DNA of 64,000 nt from Oegoconia quadripuncta (GCA_949316235.1 OX438758.1:19370694-19434693); one strand, 5' to 3'. Positions 32,581 to 43,480 are shown, counted from the first letter of the stretch. Numbers and translations are program-made. Notes: generated by a model from the letters alone, not told the origin.

Positions 32581-32622
32581 TGTAAGCAAAGCTTGTACTA
32601 TGGATACTAGATAACGGATAAA
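32581..32622 (-). mobile_element. S2 SINE fragment
   Basis: AAGCAAAGCTTGTACTATGG and ATACTAGATAACGGATAAA, the inverse of the late S2 body. Confidence 0.6.
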
Positions 32623-32639
32623 CAAAACATAGATATATA

Positions 32640-33061
32640 TTGGGTCTTTACCTATGAAATTGGAGTTTTTTTTTCTTCGTTAATCATATGTACCAATTCC
32701 TGCGATTTTCAAAGCTATATCCAAATTTGTTTTTTATTTGGAAAATGGAATATTGTTTCAAGGTTTCACATGAAATATTTTTTAATTTCTGGGCTAAATC
32801 ACATAATAAAACAAAATTGAACAGAGCTCTTTTCATGTGCTTCCCATAGTCATTTCTTAGATTCGCTGAAACTTTTATAGAGCGGTTACTTTTAAAATAT
32901 ACGCTGCCTATACTTAACTTAATGTTATCCGATAATACACACAAAGTTTAGGTAAATTTGGAATTGCCGTTCCCAAAAAAAAATTTCAAATGTTTGTATG
33001 GAGAAAACAGTCTTAATGAAATTCTTCATACAGAACGCCAATATCCTAGGTAAGGACCTAA
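32640..33061 (+). mobile_element. M1 miniature element (copy 3)
   Basis: TTGGGTCTTTACCTATGAAA start and GGTAAGGACCTAA end with TA flanks. Full length and co-linear with 629-1049. Confidence 0.9.
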
Positions 33062-33265
33062 TATATACATACATATATATTATAAATACAATATGTACGG
33101 CGGATGTGTAAGTACCCATATAATTTTTTTATATTTCCCATTTACAGACATACTATTCGTTCACTCTTATCTATCTTATCCAAGAGTCTGTCGCCAAACA
33201 ATAATGTTTAATAGCATTGTTGTGTTCTGGTTATCAGAGATAAAATAGCCAGCCCCCAAATAATA
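33062..33265 (+). repeat. Segment duplicated at 42601-42790
   Basis: CAATATGTACGGCGGATGTG and CCATTTACAGACATACTATT occur in both places, leading into a 5'-truncated S1 piece (CTGTCGCCAAACAATAATG to GCCAGCCCCCAAATAA). In both places M1 lies just upstream. Confidence 0.8.
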
Positions 33266-33349
33266 GTATAAATAATCTAGTAACAGGCGCATTGTAGCCA
33301 ATATTTGTGCTGGAAGAGAGTTCTAAGTACATTCTTCGACGCAATTCAA

Positions 33350-33968
33350 AATCAAAATCAAAATCAAAAATATTTTATTCAATGTAGGATACAAAAATAT
33401 CACTTATTGAAAGTCAACATGCTATTTTTCTTTTTTTAACTACATCGCTTCACAAGGTGTTATGGTTAGGGAGAAGAAGAGAAAGAAACTCTGCAACAAC
33501 ACATCTTTTCAACTAGTCTCCATCCTTACAACAATACTACATCTTATATTACATATTACAAAACAATAGCAATTAACATAACGACCAGCTAACACCAGAC
33601 CTCCTTATCGCCTAAATAATCATCTATCCTGTAATAACCCTTCTTACACAGAGTTTCTTTAATGTGGCGTTTAAATTTCTGCTCTGTTAAACTCAATACA
33701 TGTTCTGGTATTTTATTGTAAAAGCGTATGCTGTGTCCCACAAAGGATGTGCTAACCTTGCTAAGTCTAAATTGTGGAATTTCAATTTTATTTTTGTTTC
33801 TAGTATTCAAATTATGATTATCAGAATGTTTGCGAAATAGGCATATATTTTTGCGTACATACATTATACTGTCATATATATATTGGGATGCAACAGTTAA
33901 AATACTTATTTCTTTAAACAGATCTCTTAGAGAATCACGGCAGCGTAATTTATATATTGCTGATTGCT
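33350..33968 (-). mobile_element. LINE-A relative, 5'-truncated
   Basis: Tail inverse AAAATCAAAATCAAAATC, a 3' UTR with GAGAAGAAGAGAAAGAAACT, then the C-terminal ORF. It is divergent from the 49.2-kb copy, so it is a separate subfamily. Confidence 0.88.
33589..33864 (-). pseudogene. Reverse transcriptase C-terminal fragment (LINE)
   Basis: A 91-codon frame with YVRKNICLFRKHSDNHNLNT, SIRFYNKIPEHV and RIDDYLGDKEVWC at its end. It aligns by motif order with the last 90 residues of the frames at 39.6 and 49.5 kb. It is the tail of a jockey/CR1-like ORF2, beyond the polymerase active site, so non-functional alone. The ATG is internal and not a real start. Confidence 0.8.
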
Positions 33969-34110
33969 CTTAAATTAAATTCACATTGGTAATTTTAATC
34001 TAATAGTCTATGTTTTATTACTAAATACCTATACTACATCTAAAACAAGCTACCGATTTGTTAAAAAACATTTTTATTCAATCACTGACAGGTACTCTAT
34101 CCTTGTGCAA

Positions 34111-34589
34111 AAAATCACGGCCTTTAAAATTATAGTAAGTTAAAAGTGTGTCCTTACTGGATAAATTAATTATACCATCACCACCTCATTGATTGGACAA
34201 TGAATAATGCCATTCGCTTCTTTTCATTCTTGTTTAATACATGTTATACTTTTAAACGTATGTTACTGTAAACAGACAAAGAGCATCTCCCATTATGCCC
34301 AAAACTGTCGTTGGCTTGTCACTGCCAAAAAATGTTAAAAGCCATTACGATCAGCTGTAATCGTCACTCACCTGTCATAGCCGCGCATCTGTCACTGTGC
34401 GCGGTAATTGCCAACTGCACTCTGCGCATACGCACCGAAACGGACGTGAGAGTTATTTGTTTACATCGCGACGTGTTTTAGCATTTATTGTTGTAATTGC
34501 ACGTTAATGTCGGATTTTATTTCAAACTAAATGGACATCTATATATTCATTTTTAAGCAAGGACTTACCTCTTAGTTCTGCTGTCTGTT
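34111..34589. other. No gene seen; GC-richer patch
   Basis: A patch at 34375-34480 (CGCATCTGTCACTGTGCGCG) is GC-richer than the flanks. No splice-flanked frame found. Confidence 0.35.
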
Positions 34590-35140
34590 GTCTAATTATA
34601 TGCACTTACCTGGAATAAAAAAGAAAAACATTTTAATAATGATACTCGTACGTTTTTGGATGGGTGACAATCATCGTCTTTTTTGCCCTGGTCGCAATTT
34701 ATTTGGGGTCGGTGCAGTACGTCTTTTTCTTTCAATCTCCTCTATCAGCCGTTATCTCCTCATTCACGCCCTTTTCGTTCATATCACCCTTCATACAATC
34801 CATCCATCTTTTCCGTGGACTTCCTCTTCCGTTAGAACCATCCACATCCATATTCATCACTCTCATAGTAACATGCGTTTCATCCCTCCTCATAACATGT
34901 CCATACCAATCAAAAACGGTTTCCTTTCAACTTTTCTGTCACGAGTGTCACTTTTAAACTCCCTCTTACATCTCATTCCTTATCTTATCCATCCTCGTGA
35001 CTCCACTCATCCATCTCAACATTCTCATCTCTTCTGCATGCAATTTTCTTTCATCCGTCTTCTTCATGGCTCAACACTCCAATCCATACAATACATCTTG
35101 GATGGGTGACCATTAGCAGCATTTTCTTACTATAGCCCAT
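34590..35140 (-). pseudogene. LINE ORF2 remnant
   Basis: A pyrimidine-rich block on the plus strand whose reverse gives phrases such as GRPRKRWMDCMKGDMNEKG and NGSNGRGSPRKRW-type basic segments and a final VLRHEEDG-like start. This is the part of non-LTR ORF2 that follows the polymerase domain. The plus-strand open frame of 173 codons here is the shadow of it. Many frame breaks. Confidence 0.6.
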
Positions 35141-35214
35141 ACCGTCAAAGTTGGGCTCCATGCAATACTCGTATATATAAGGCACCAAAGGTGATGCTGT
35201 GTGGTGCAGCGACT

Positions 35215-35325
35215 TATTGCGGCCATATAGCGCCCAAATAAGATGGGGGTTTCCGGGTCAGTACGCTACCACCTTCGGCCTCATTTCCACTTGTCAAGTG
35301 CGAACCCGTTGTGGATAAAAAAAAA
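35215..35325 (+). mobile_element. S1 SINE 3' part
   Basis: AAATAAGATGGGGGTTTCCG to GTTGTGGATAAAAAAAA, 5'-truncated with an internal deletion. Confidence 0.78.
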
Positions 35326-35637
35326 GGCCGCGACACTAACGCGATGCTATAACTGACTATGTACTGTAATGTTGTATATTTCTAGTATCTTCCTTTATAT
35401 TAAATATAACATTAAATATTCTTTTAAAATTTAAATGGTATTGACAATCGAAATATGAGAAAAGTTACAGTGGTCTGTTACTGAAGAATTTAGAAGTAAA
35501 AAATGTTTTAATTATATAAGAAATTGAGAGATCCGAGTGGATGTAAACAATATGGATTCTTTAACGGTAAAAGAATATATAAAATATTAGAAAGATATTT
35601 ATTTCTTTATATCTAACGAAGAGAGCTACGTCGGAGA
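35326..35637. other. No feature seen
   Basis: AT-rich, unassigned. Confidence 0.45.
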
Positions 35638-35901
35638 TCACATGGTGGAGGCATAACCGTTGCAGTACCTTAGCACACGCAGGCGATACAGTTGCAATGC
35701 AGGATTGTTAGTCGCAATCCGGTCTGCCTTTCTCACGAAGTCGCCTAAATCGATACAGAGCGACTGCATCGATGCAGTATCAACGCCAAATCGAAATATC
35801 GCTGCAAAAAATCCTGGGCTTCCGCTCCGAAGGATCGTGAGATTTGAGGGAAGCGTCCGATCAACTACCAAAAATCTGTGATTGTCAACCAGTCTGATCA
35901 A
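35638..35901 (-). pseudogene. Unidentified coding-like frame
   Basis: An 87-codon frame with NHRFLVVDRTLPSNLTILRS, GSPGFFAAIFRFGVDTAS and FVRKADRIATNNPALQLYRL. The composition is that of a real globular protein and it is more GC-rich than the flanks. There is no start context or splice pattern that I trust. It might be a fragment of a transposon polyprotein or of a host gene; I do not recognise it. Confidence 0.35.
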
Positions 35902-36647
35902 TAACGTGTCTTAAGGGTCAATCCTCATATCAATAGCAATGTTGTCCAATTCTTGACGAAACGCGATTTCAGATGGTATACTGTGATATCAATTACAAAT
36001 AGGTCAAGACAAAGCCGCAGGCCAGCAGTTAGCGGTAGTCCATCCAGCATGTGATAGACGGACAGGCCCACATTATTTGCCCATTAAGAACAGTGAAAAA
36101 AACCAAACACGTGGCAGCTACGAATTAAAAACAAATTAACCATTTGCACGTCAAAACCAATCAGGTACTAGGATAACATAAGCACGAAGCGTATGTTAAA
36201 TGGGATACGATGTAAATTCATTTAGCTTAATAACCTTTGTATGAAGACGAGTGCCTGGTGGTACAAATTGTGTCGGACACAGGCTGCATCGTGTTATTGT
36301 TTTTTAATAGCCGGTCCCGCCCCCACTGAGCCTTCCCCATCCATCATGCGCCTGAGCATCCACTTTTGAGATGCTTTTTTTATCGTATACATCTCGAGGC
36401 TTGTTCAAATAAAAAACGAGGTATCAGTCGAATTCCCCGCGGCGAGTCGCGGATGCCTTAGAAAGTTTTTAAAACTAAATATAAATTAATAACGTTGGTT
36501 TGTGAAGGGTTAAAGGGGCACACCGTGTTTGTCTTTTTAAATTCTAAGACAGGTAACAGTAGTCTGTCTGTACCCAAGTCAGTTATGAGCTAAATATTCA
36601 GGTCTTGATGATTCGGATTTTTTGCACTCCACTGGTCGCATACTTAT
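35902..36647. other. No feature seen
   Basis: Mixed composition; no repeat family or exon recognised. Confidence 0.45.
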
Positions 36648-36821
36648 TTTTAATGCACAACGGATCAGCACTTGGCCTCAATCACACCTGATGTTAAGTG
36701 AAGACGTGGCCAAAGGTGGGCGTACTGACCCGGAAACCCCAACGTATTTGGGGGACGGCTATCTTATCTCTGATAACCGGAACACAACAATGCTATTAAC
36801 ATGTTTGACGGCAAACCTCAT
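36648..36821 (-). mobile_element. S1 SINE 3' half
   Basis: TTAATGCACAACGG tail inverse through GCTATTAACATG, then GACGGCAAACC. The head is missing. Confidence 0.82.
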
Positions 36822-36998
36822 CTCCATCAGCCCGTAAACATCCCACTGCAGGGATACAGGCCTTCCCTCGTATATGAGGGAGTATGGGCCGTAGTCCACC
36901 ACGCTGGCCCAATGCGGGTTGGGGACTCCATATGCCCTAGAATTTTTATAACTCAGGCATGCAGGTTTAGGAGCAGTCTCACCGTTTAGGAGCAGTTG

Positions 36999-37647
36999 GA
37001 TATAAAATTAAAGAAAAAAAAACCTTTTTAAAAACAAGCTTTTCCAAGACTAATCCAATGAGCCCAATCTCGATGGGGTTGCGTCGTTTAATTACGGAGT
37101 TCCTATGGCCACCTTCCAACTCCAACATCAGACTCTGGTTACCATATAGTATCAAAGTACTCGTCAAGACTAATCCAATGAGCCCAAACTCGATGGGGTT
37201 GCGTCGTTTAATTACGGAGTTCCTATGGCCACCTTCCAACTCCAACATCAGACCCTGGTTACCATATAGTATCAAAGTACTCGTCAAGACTAATCCAATG
37301 AGCTCAAACTCGATAGGGTTGCATCGTTTAATTACGGAGTTCCTATGGCCACCTTCCAGCTCCATCATCAGACCCTGGTTACCATATAGTATCAAAGTAC
37401 TTGTCAAGACGAATCTAATGAGCTCAAACTCGATAGGGTTGCATCATTTAATTACGGAGTTCCTATGGCCACCTTCCAGCTCCATCATCAGATCAGCTCT
37501 ATGTCACAATAACATTGCATTGTCATCCGATTTATACATGCATTCTAAATTTCAGCTCAATCGGAAACCGGGAAGTGGATCAAATTTAAGTTGCAAGATT
37601 TGATTACAGACAACGGGACAGGTGAAAGTAAATAAAAGCTTGTAAAA
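36999..37647 (+). mobile_element. Inserted element carrying a 120-bp tandem array
   Basis: Starts in AAAATTAAAGAAAAAAAAAC, continues with the array, then CATTCTAAATTTCAGCTCAA, TCGGAAACCGGGAAGTGGAT and AATAAAAGCTTGTAAAAA. The last part is a phrase set I associate with widespread lepidopteran repeats. It has a clear site in S3. No inverted ends. Class not determined. Confidence 0.65.
37047..37490. repeat. 120-bp tandem repeat, about 3.7 copies
   Basis: Units start at 37047, 37167, 37287 and 37407 (the last is incomplete), each with GGGTTGC, TTTAATTACGGAGTTCCTAT, GGCCACCTTCCA and ACCATATAGTATCAAAGTAC. Neighbouring units differ by only a few bases. Because 120 is divisible by 3 and the unit lacks stops in some frames, it is open on both strands (142 and 181 codons), which mimics a gene. 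Confidence 0.92.
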
Positions 37648-37745
37648 AGCACATAAGTAATTAAATTTAAATACTCAATGGTGCATGGCCTGCCTGGGAA
37701 TCGAACCATCTCAAATTGGGAGACTGCTTCTTAACCGCCGATGGC

Positions 37746-38910
37746 AGACTTAGGCCCGTATTAACAGACCGTTCTCAAGATTGAGATGACCTTAAGTTGA
37801 CGGTTGAGAATCTGTTGCATATTAAAACAGTATCAAGCAAAATAGTATTGAGACTGAGACGCGATCTCGATCGACCCCGTGACCCATATTATGACCCATA
37901 ACCTCTCCCAGTGAGAGAAACCTGTACCCCAATAGTGGAGACGCTTAAGGCCTGTTGATGATAGGTCTATAAAGTGTGTTATTTCATACATTTGTGAACG
38001 ACTGTGTGGTTTCGGTCACTTAAAAAGAATAAAACCGACCCGTCTCTTCCCGTGGGTGACTCGGGCTTTCCACCAAAAAACATCCATAGATAATGGCTCA
38101 CCCCCTGTCCCGTGTGCATTTATCTATATTGCGACAGGTGATCCGTGGAAGTTGTTTCAGGCATTCAACTTTTAATATTCGGAACTACCAAACTGGGATG
38201 CTTGGGATATCTCTGGCCATATCATTTTTGATAAAGGTCGTGACGTTACATAGTAAGTTTCATTGTACCAACTAATAGATCCCATAGATTTTTTTTTTTC
38301 ACTTTTATAATTCTCACCGAATGAACTGAAAACCAAGGCACGTTTGACCAACGCATCGTTTGAGTTTCCTGCAGTTCACCGAAGGAATATTAGACCGTAA
38401 AACTGTTGACATTGTGTACAGTGTCCAACATCGCTTTTGACCGCAGAGATCATTGATCAAAGAAAATTACAAAAAAGGCAACTTAGTTAGTTGGTAAAAT
38501 GGTTTACGATCACAAGTTCGGGACTTGTATTTTGCCAATACCTAAATGAAGTCTTTTAATTTTTTTTATTAAAGCTTTGCAAAGACACGTTAAAAATATA
38601 ATCACTATCCGTTGAAACACTTCAAATATATCCATATGACTTTACTTTTTATTGACATTTATACTTGAAACCACTTAAGTGACATTTGTGTATCCAACCG
38701 ATGCGATGGTCATTTAAATATGTATCAAACAAATATGCAAATAAAAGGACAGGGCGAAGGAAGTCATTGTTTTTGTCAGCGTTATCTGGGAGCCGATCGC
38801 GTCGTCACCCGTTAACATGGCGAATGGGTCCCCAAATGTCGTCAGGCACGCATTCAGAAGTGTAAACTTAAACTCAAAAAAGTTTAATTTCATAAATTAT
38901 GTTTTTTTTT
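37746..38910. other. No gene seen
   Basis: 38000-38065 is the inverse of the old repeat at 24286-24350. Other frames have no recognised motif. Confidence 0.45.
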
Positions 38911-38957
38911 GGTTGGTGCTAGGGCATTTTAAACGTCTGCCTGGCTAGCAACCACTA
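38911..38957 (+). mobile_element. S1 SINE fragment
   Basis: GGTTGGTGCTAGGGCATTTT and GCCTGGCTAGCAACCAC only. Confidence 0.65.
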
Positions 38958-39049
38958 TTTATTTATTTTTAATTAATTTTAAAAGAAATCTCGCAGCATG
39001 ACATTCGTATTGTTGACAATGATTTGTGTACATGTAGGTAAGCCAATTT

Positions 39050-39480
39050 AGAATAGTAAGCCAATAAGAAAGAAATAAGAAAGAAAAAGTATTTATTGCC
39101 AACAAATACAGAAAATTTCGTAGGAATAACATTTTGCATAATTAAATGTATTTGTGTCAAAGGGATTGGGTGTCAGCATTTGCTGCCAATATGTCGTATG
39201 GCAATTTACAGCGCTGGTTTTCAGCGCAACCCCTCTCCCACTTAGGTTTTCAAAATAAAATAACAGTCAGGCGCGTTCCCACATACTCGTACACTTATGT
39301 GTGAGAAAAAAAAAACAGGAAAAAAAGAAAAAAATGCTTGCGAGTGTGATAACAAAAAAAAAGATATTAAAATTAAAAATTCATATGTGAATTAGCCACT
39401 AAGCATTTTGCTTTTATGATTGACTGGATTCGCGTTTGACCACACCACCACCACCTCCACCACCACACCACCACTTATTG
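39050..39480. repeat. Probable LINE 3' end and (CCA)n microsatellite
   Basis: 39058-39175 has an AAGAAAGAAATAAGAAAG run followed by TATTTATTGCCAACAAATAC, resembling a reversed LINE 3' terminus. A CCA-rich run lies at about 39442-39475, right after a TCGCGTTTGACCACACC phrase of the old repeat seen at 19415. Confidence 0.5.
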
Positions 39481-39617
39481 CCGTAGAATTTACAAAGTCA
39501 GCCGTTAGCTATCATAAATACCTATGTGTGTCGGAGTGAGAGTGTAGTGTATGGATGAGTGTATTACATGTGAGTTGAGTGTGTTTATAATACTAAATGA
39601 CAGATACACAATATTAT

Positions 39618-40109
39618 ATGTTGGCGAGGTTGGTCTATTTCAGTTATTTCCATAGTATACTGACCTACGGCATTCTGTTGTGGGGAAATGCCGCGGACAT
39701 AAATTGTATCTTTGTTCTGCAGAAACGAGCGGTTCGCGCGATTTACAAACTGGGCCCCAGAGTGTCTCTTAGGAATAAATTTAAAGAAATTAATATATTA
39801 ACATTAGCATCGCAATATATTTACGAAAACTTAATGTATGTAAGAAAAAATATAGAATCGTTTAAGAAAAATAGTGATATACATAATGTAAATACCAGAT
39901 ATAAAAATAGACTTGCTGTTCATGCCAGCCGTTTACACAAAGTCACTAAGTCATTTAAGGGGCAATGTATACGCTTTTATAATAAGGTTCCAGTGGACAT
40001 TCAAAATTTACCTTTAAATAAATTCAAAGCCATCATAAAACAGACATTATTTACCAAAGGCTATTATAACATTTCTGACTATCTGGATGATAAGCAAGCA
40101 TGGACATAG
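39618..40109 (+). pseudogene. Reverse transcriptase C-terminal region (LINE)
   Basis: An uninterrupted frame of about 163 codons: ARLVYFSYFHSILTYGILLW, then IFVLQKRAVRAIYKL, SLRNKFKEINILTL, CIRFYNKVPVDIQNLPLNKF and ISDYLDDKQAWT before TAG. These are the thumb and connection-like parts of a jockey/CR1-type ORF2 enzyme, which copies element RNA into DNA at a nicked target. The YxDD active site, endonuclease and ORF1 are absent, so it is dead on arrival. The ATG at 39597 is in flanking DNA. Confidence 0.87.
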
Positions 40110-40333
40110 ACCGCTCGGCGATATTCAGCCTAATTATACAGTATAATATAATTGTAACCCAAACTTATTTAAAAGAGCAACCCTTGAGTTTCTTGCTCGT
40201 TCTTCTCTGGGGAATCTGCTTTGCGAATGAGCAATAATGTCAATAATTTTAATATTAAGATAAAAAATGTGACGTTTTCAAGTGATAATCTTTATCCTAC
40301 GAAATAAATATTTTTTGACTTTGACTTTGACTA
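39618..40333 (+). mobile_element. LINE-A relative, 5'-truncated
   Basis: Coding to 40109, then a 3' UTR with CTCGTTCTTCTCTGGGGAA and AAATATTTTTTGAC, ending in three TTTGAC units (about 40314-40332). The microsatellite-like 3' end matches the other LINE copies. Confidence 0.9.
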
Positions 40334-40337
40334 TATA

Positions 40338-41194
40338 CAGGGCGTCCCAAAGTTATGGGACATGAAGGGGAAGTACCTTAAATATCGTAGATAGTGAATT
40401 TTGCTCAAAGAAGACTTTATGTTATTTTTAAAAGTTAGTAATTCTGCATTCATAGATTTTCTAAAAATTATTTGCTTCGGCTGGGAATCGAACCGACTCA
40501 AATGTGAAAAAAAAAACACCCTACTTTTATGATGCCAATCGAAAGAATAGCTAAAAAATAATAACTCTGCCTAAGTAACATAGTATTTTAAAAGAAAGGA
40601 ACAACGTGAAATTAATCATTTTAATCAAATAAAAAACATACATGAAACTGCCGTAGTCAATTAAGTAGGTATTTTTTTGTAAATTAATTAATTAAATGCT
40701 CAAAATGTGATCCCTCTTGTCTTACGCAAATCGCCAATCTTTTAATGAGCCCGCTGCCTGTTGATTTTCTAATCATTTTATGGTGAACACTCGATGTGAT
40801 ATGGCACAATTCTGTTTGCAACTTATTTACGAATAATCAATGCTATCTTTGGAATGATAATATCGCTACTTTTCGAACGTCGTCGGCAATAAATAACTTT
40901 CTTGAAATTTGACTCAATCATTTTATGTTGTTCCTTTCTTTTAAAATACTATGTTACTTAGGCAGAGTTATTATTTTTTAGCTATTCTTTCGATTGGCAT
41001 CATAAAAGTAGGGTGTTTTTTTTTTCACATTTAAGTCGGTTCGATTCCCAGCCGAAGCAAGTAATTTTTAGAAAATCTATGAATGCAGAATTACTAACTT
41101 TTAAAAATAACATAAAGTCTTCTTTGAGCAAAATTCACTATCTACAATATTTAAGGTACTTCCCCTTCATGTCCCATAACTTTGGGACGCCCTG
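40338..41194 (-). mobile_element. Mariner-related non-autonomous element A
   Basis: Ends CAGGGCGTCCCAAAGTTATG and its inverse, flanked by TA (40336-40337 and 41195-41196). Terminal inverted repeats are about 285 bp. The centre keeps a reversed scrap of transposase C-terminus (GTGATCCCTCTTGTCTTACG). It is an inverted, internally deleted version of element B, from which about 140 bp are missing here. Confidence 0.9.
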
Positions 41195-41198
41195 TATA

Positions 41199-41607
41199 TT
41201 GAGTCTTTACCTATGAAATTGGAGTTAATCATATGTACCAATTCTTGTGATTTTCAAAGCTATAACCAAATTTATTTTTTATTTGGAAAATGGAATATTA
41301 TTTCAAGATTTCACATGACATATTTTTTTAATTTCTGGGCTAAATGACATAATAAAAAAAATTTGAACAGAGCTCTTTTCATGTGCTTCCCATAATCATT
41401 TCTTAGATTCGCTGAAACTTTTATAGAGCGGTTACTTTTAAAATATACGCTGCCTATACTTAACTTAATGTTATCCGATAATACACACAAAGTTTAGTTA
41501 AATTTGGAATTGCCGTTCCCAAAAAAAAAATTAAAATGTTTGTATGGAGAAAAAAGTCTTAATGAAATTCTTCATACAAAACGCCAATTTCATAGGTAAG
41601 GACCCAA
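41199..41607 (+). mobile_element. M1 miniature element (copy 4)
   Basis: TTGAGTCTTTACCTATGAAA to GGTAAGGACCCAA with TA on each side. It is exactly bracketed by elements A and B, whose own TA duplications abut the M1 ones (TATA at both joints). Confidence 0.9.
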
Positions 41608-41611
41608 TATA

Positions 41612-42600
41612 CAGGGCGTCCCAAAGTTATGGGACATGAAGGGGAAGTACCTTAAATATTGTAGATAGTGAATTTTGCTCAAAGAAGACTTTATGTTATT
41701 TTTAAAAGTTAGTAATTCTGCATTCATAGATTTTCTAAAAATTACTTGCTTCGGCTGGGAATCGAACCGACTTAAATGTGAAAAAAAAAACACCCTACTT
41801 TTATGATGCCAATCGAAAGAATAGCTAAAAAATAATAACTCTGCCTAAGTAACATAGTATTTTAAAAGAAAGGAACAACATAAAATGATTGAGTCAAATT
41901 TCAAGAAAGTTATTTATTGCCGACGACGTTCGAAAAGTAGCGATATTATCATTCCAAAGATAGCATTGATTATTCGTAAATAAGTACCCACTTCATAAAA
42001 TAGGTACTAACATAGTTTTCCTTATTATAAGTGCACGTGTAGATGAAATGATAAAACTTGTATTTCAATACGTCCTCTGTAAGCTAGACAGAAGGCAAAT
42101 TAAAAACGTAGGCGAGTTGCAAACAGAATTGTGCCATATCACATCGAGTGTTCACCATAAAATGATTAGAAAATCAACAGGCAGCGGGCTCATTAAAAGA
42201 TTGGCGATTTGCGTAAGACAAGAGGGATCACATTTTGAGCATTTAATTAATTAATTTACAAAAAAATACCTACTTAATTGACTACGGCAGTTTCATGTAT
42301 GTTTTTTATTTGATTAAAATGATTAATTTCACGTTGTTCCTTTCTTTTAAAATACTATGTTACTTAGGCAGAGTTATTATTTTTTAGCTATTCTTTCGAT
42401 TGGCATCATAAAAGTAGGGTGTTTTTTTTTTCACATTTGAGTCGGTTCGATTCCCAGCCGAAGCAAATAATTTTTAGAAAATCTATGAATGCAGAATTAC
42501 TAACTTTTAAAAATAACATAAAGTCTTCTTTGAGCAAAATTCACTATCTACGATATTTAAGGTACTTCCCCTTCATGTCCCATAACTTTGGGACGCCCTG
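41612..42600 (+). mobile_element. Mariner-related non-autonomous element B
   Basis: Ends CAGGGCGTCCC with TA flanks (41610-41611 and 42601-42602), long inverted repeats as in element A, 989 bp. The centre is longer than in A and holds a transposase remnant at 42048-42254. Confidence 0.9.
42048..42254 (+). pseudogene. Transposase C-terminal remnant
   Basis: A 68-codon frame with GELQTELCHITSSVHHKMIR and a final ICVRQEGSHFEHLIN. The ending parallels ITADGGHFENIIN of the intact transposase at 60528-61610, placing both in one broad mariner-like group. The catalytic core is deleted. The element cannot move itself and would need a related enzyme. Confidence 0.75.
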
Positions 42601-42900
42601 TATACATACGTATATATTATAAATACAATATGTACGGCGGATGTGTAAGTATCTATATAATTTATTTATATTTCCCATTTACAGACATACTATTCGTTCA
42701 TTCTTATCTATCTTATCTAAGAGTCTGTCGCCAAACAGTAATGTTAATAGCATTGTTGTGTTCTGGTTATCAGAGATAAAATAGCCAGCCCCCAAATAAG
42801 GTTAATGAGGTTTCCGGGTCGGTACGCGTCTACCTTAGGTGTAATTTTCAAATAACATCAGGTGTGATTGAGGTCAAGTGCTAACCCGTTGTGCAAAAAA
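42601..42900 (+). repeat. Segment duplicated from or with 33062-33265, plus S1 3' part
   Basis: Same CAATATGTACGGCGGATGTG leader and truncated S1; here S1 continues to GTTGTGCAAAAAAA at about 42900. Element B separates it from M1, whereas at 33 kb M1 abuts it directly. Confidence 0.8.
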
Positions 42901-43480
42901 AAGATAGCTAGTCCTTTCCCCTTCGGCCTCATCTTCACATAACATCAAAAGCATTTAAAAAGTGACCCTCCACTCACGCCCTGAATTCGTACCTGGCCGT
43001 TGTCAATTCGAACGTTTATTATTTTATTCGCCCCCCTGCGCTAATTTACGATCTTTGTTTATGGAAATTCTTGTCCTCTAATGAGATGTGTATTTCATCG
43101 ACCTTATTATCGTATATTAACTACGGGGGTTTGTTTTTTTTTCTCGTTTTATGCGCGTGTAACGCAAGGTGGGAGGCTAGTTTTAACAAATGCGCATCCA
43201 TTTTTCCTGTTGAATGACTTCAGATTGTTACGCTTCACTAGTCGAGACGAGCATATTTATTGCAATCCTCGTACCATCCATTAATTATGGATAAAATTTA
43301 TGGCAAGGTTTTATACAAGCAAGCAGACCAATGATCAGTCAACAGATGATGATTTCTGTCGCACAATATTATCAACCGAATACTCTTCACAAATAACAAA
43401 AACTACATAAAAGATTACAGTTATTTCTGAGCAAACAAATGGCATGTATTTATTAATTTTATGTATTTAATATTATATAT
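42901..43480. other. No gene seen
   Basis: An S1-like TTCGGCCTCATCTTCACATA phrase at 42923 is all that is recognised. Confidence 0.4.

Larger units (their letters stand above)
33285..34110. repeat. Repeat split by a LINE (intact pair at 44633-44760)
   Basis: 33285-33349 (GAGAGTTCTAAGTACATTCT) and 33969-34110 (ATTACTAAATACCTATACTA, then ATCACTGACAGGTA) are continuous in the copy near 44633-44760. AATT is present at both junctions of the LINE insert. Nature of the host repeat unknown. Confidence 0.6.
36826..37745 (-). mobile_element. S3 repeat split by an array-bearing insert
   Basis: CATCAGCCCGTAAACATCCC to CACCGTTTAGGAGCAG on the left and GCACATAAGTAATTAAATTT to the inverse box B (GGGAATCGAACC) on the right are the two halves of S3. 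The uninterrupted copy at 11735-11957 shows them adjacent. Confidence 0.75.

Noticed and set aside
34588..35109. 173-codon plus-strand open frame
   Set aside because: It is the antisense shadow of a decayed LINE ORF2 with a basic, purine-rich minus strand; the serine/proline/histidine-rich peptide has no family features.
37058..37603. 181-codon plus-strand frame and 142-codon minus-strand frame
   Set aside because: Both are created by the 120-bp tandem array, whose length is a multiple of three; no domain and no start or splice context.
39442..39475. CCA-rich run as a CRISPR-like or regulatory array
   Set aside because: A simple trinucleotide microsatellite with no spacer structure.
40331..42622. 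Repeated frames of 62-67 codons beginning MFFFSHLSRFDSQPKQ
   Set aside because: They occur four times because they lie in the inverted repeats of elements A and B. They contain a degenerate tRNA-like box (GGTTCGATTCCC) and are not conserved proteins by any motif I know.
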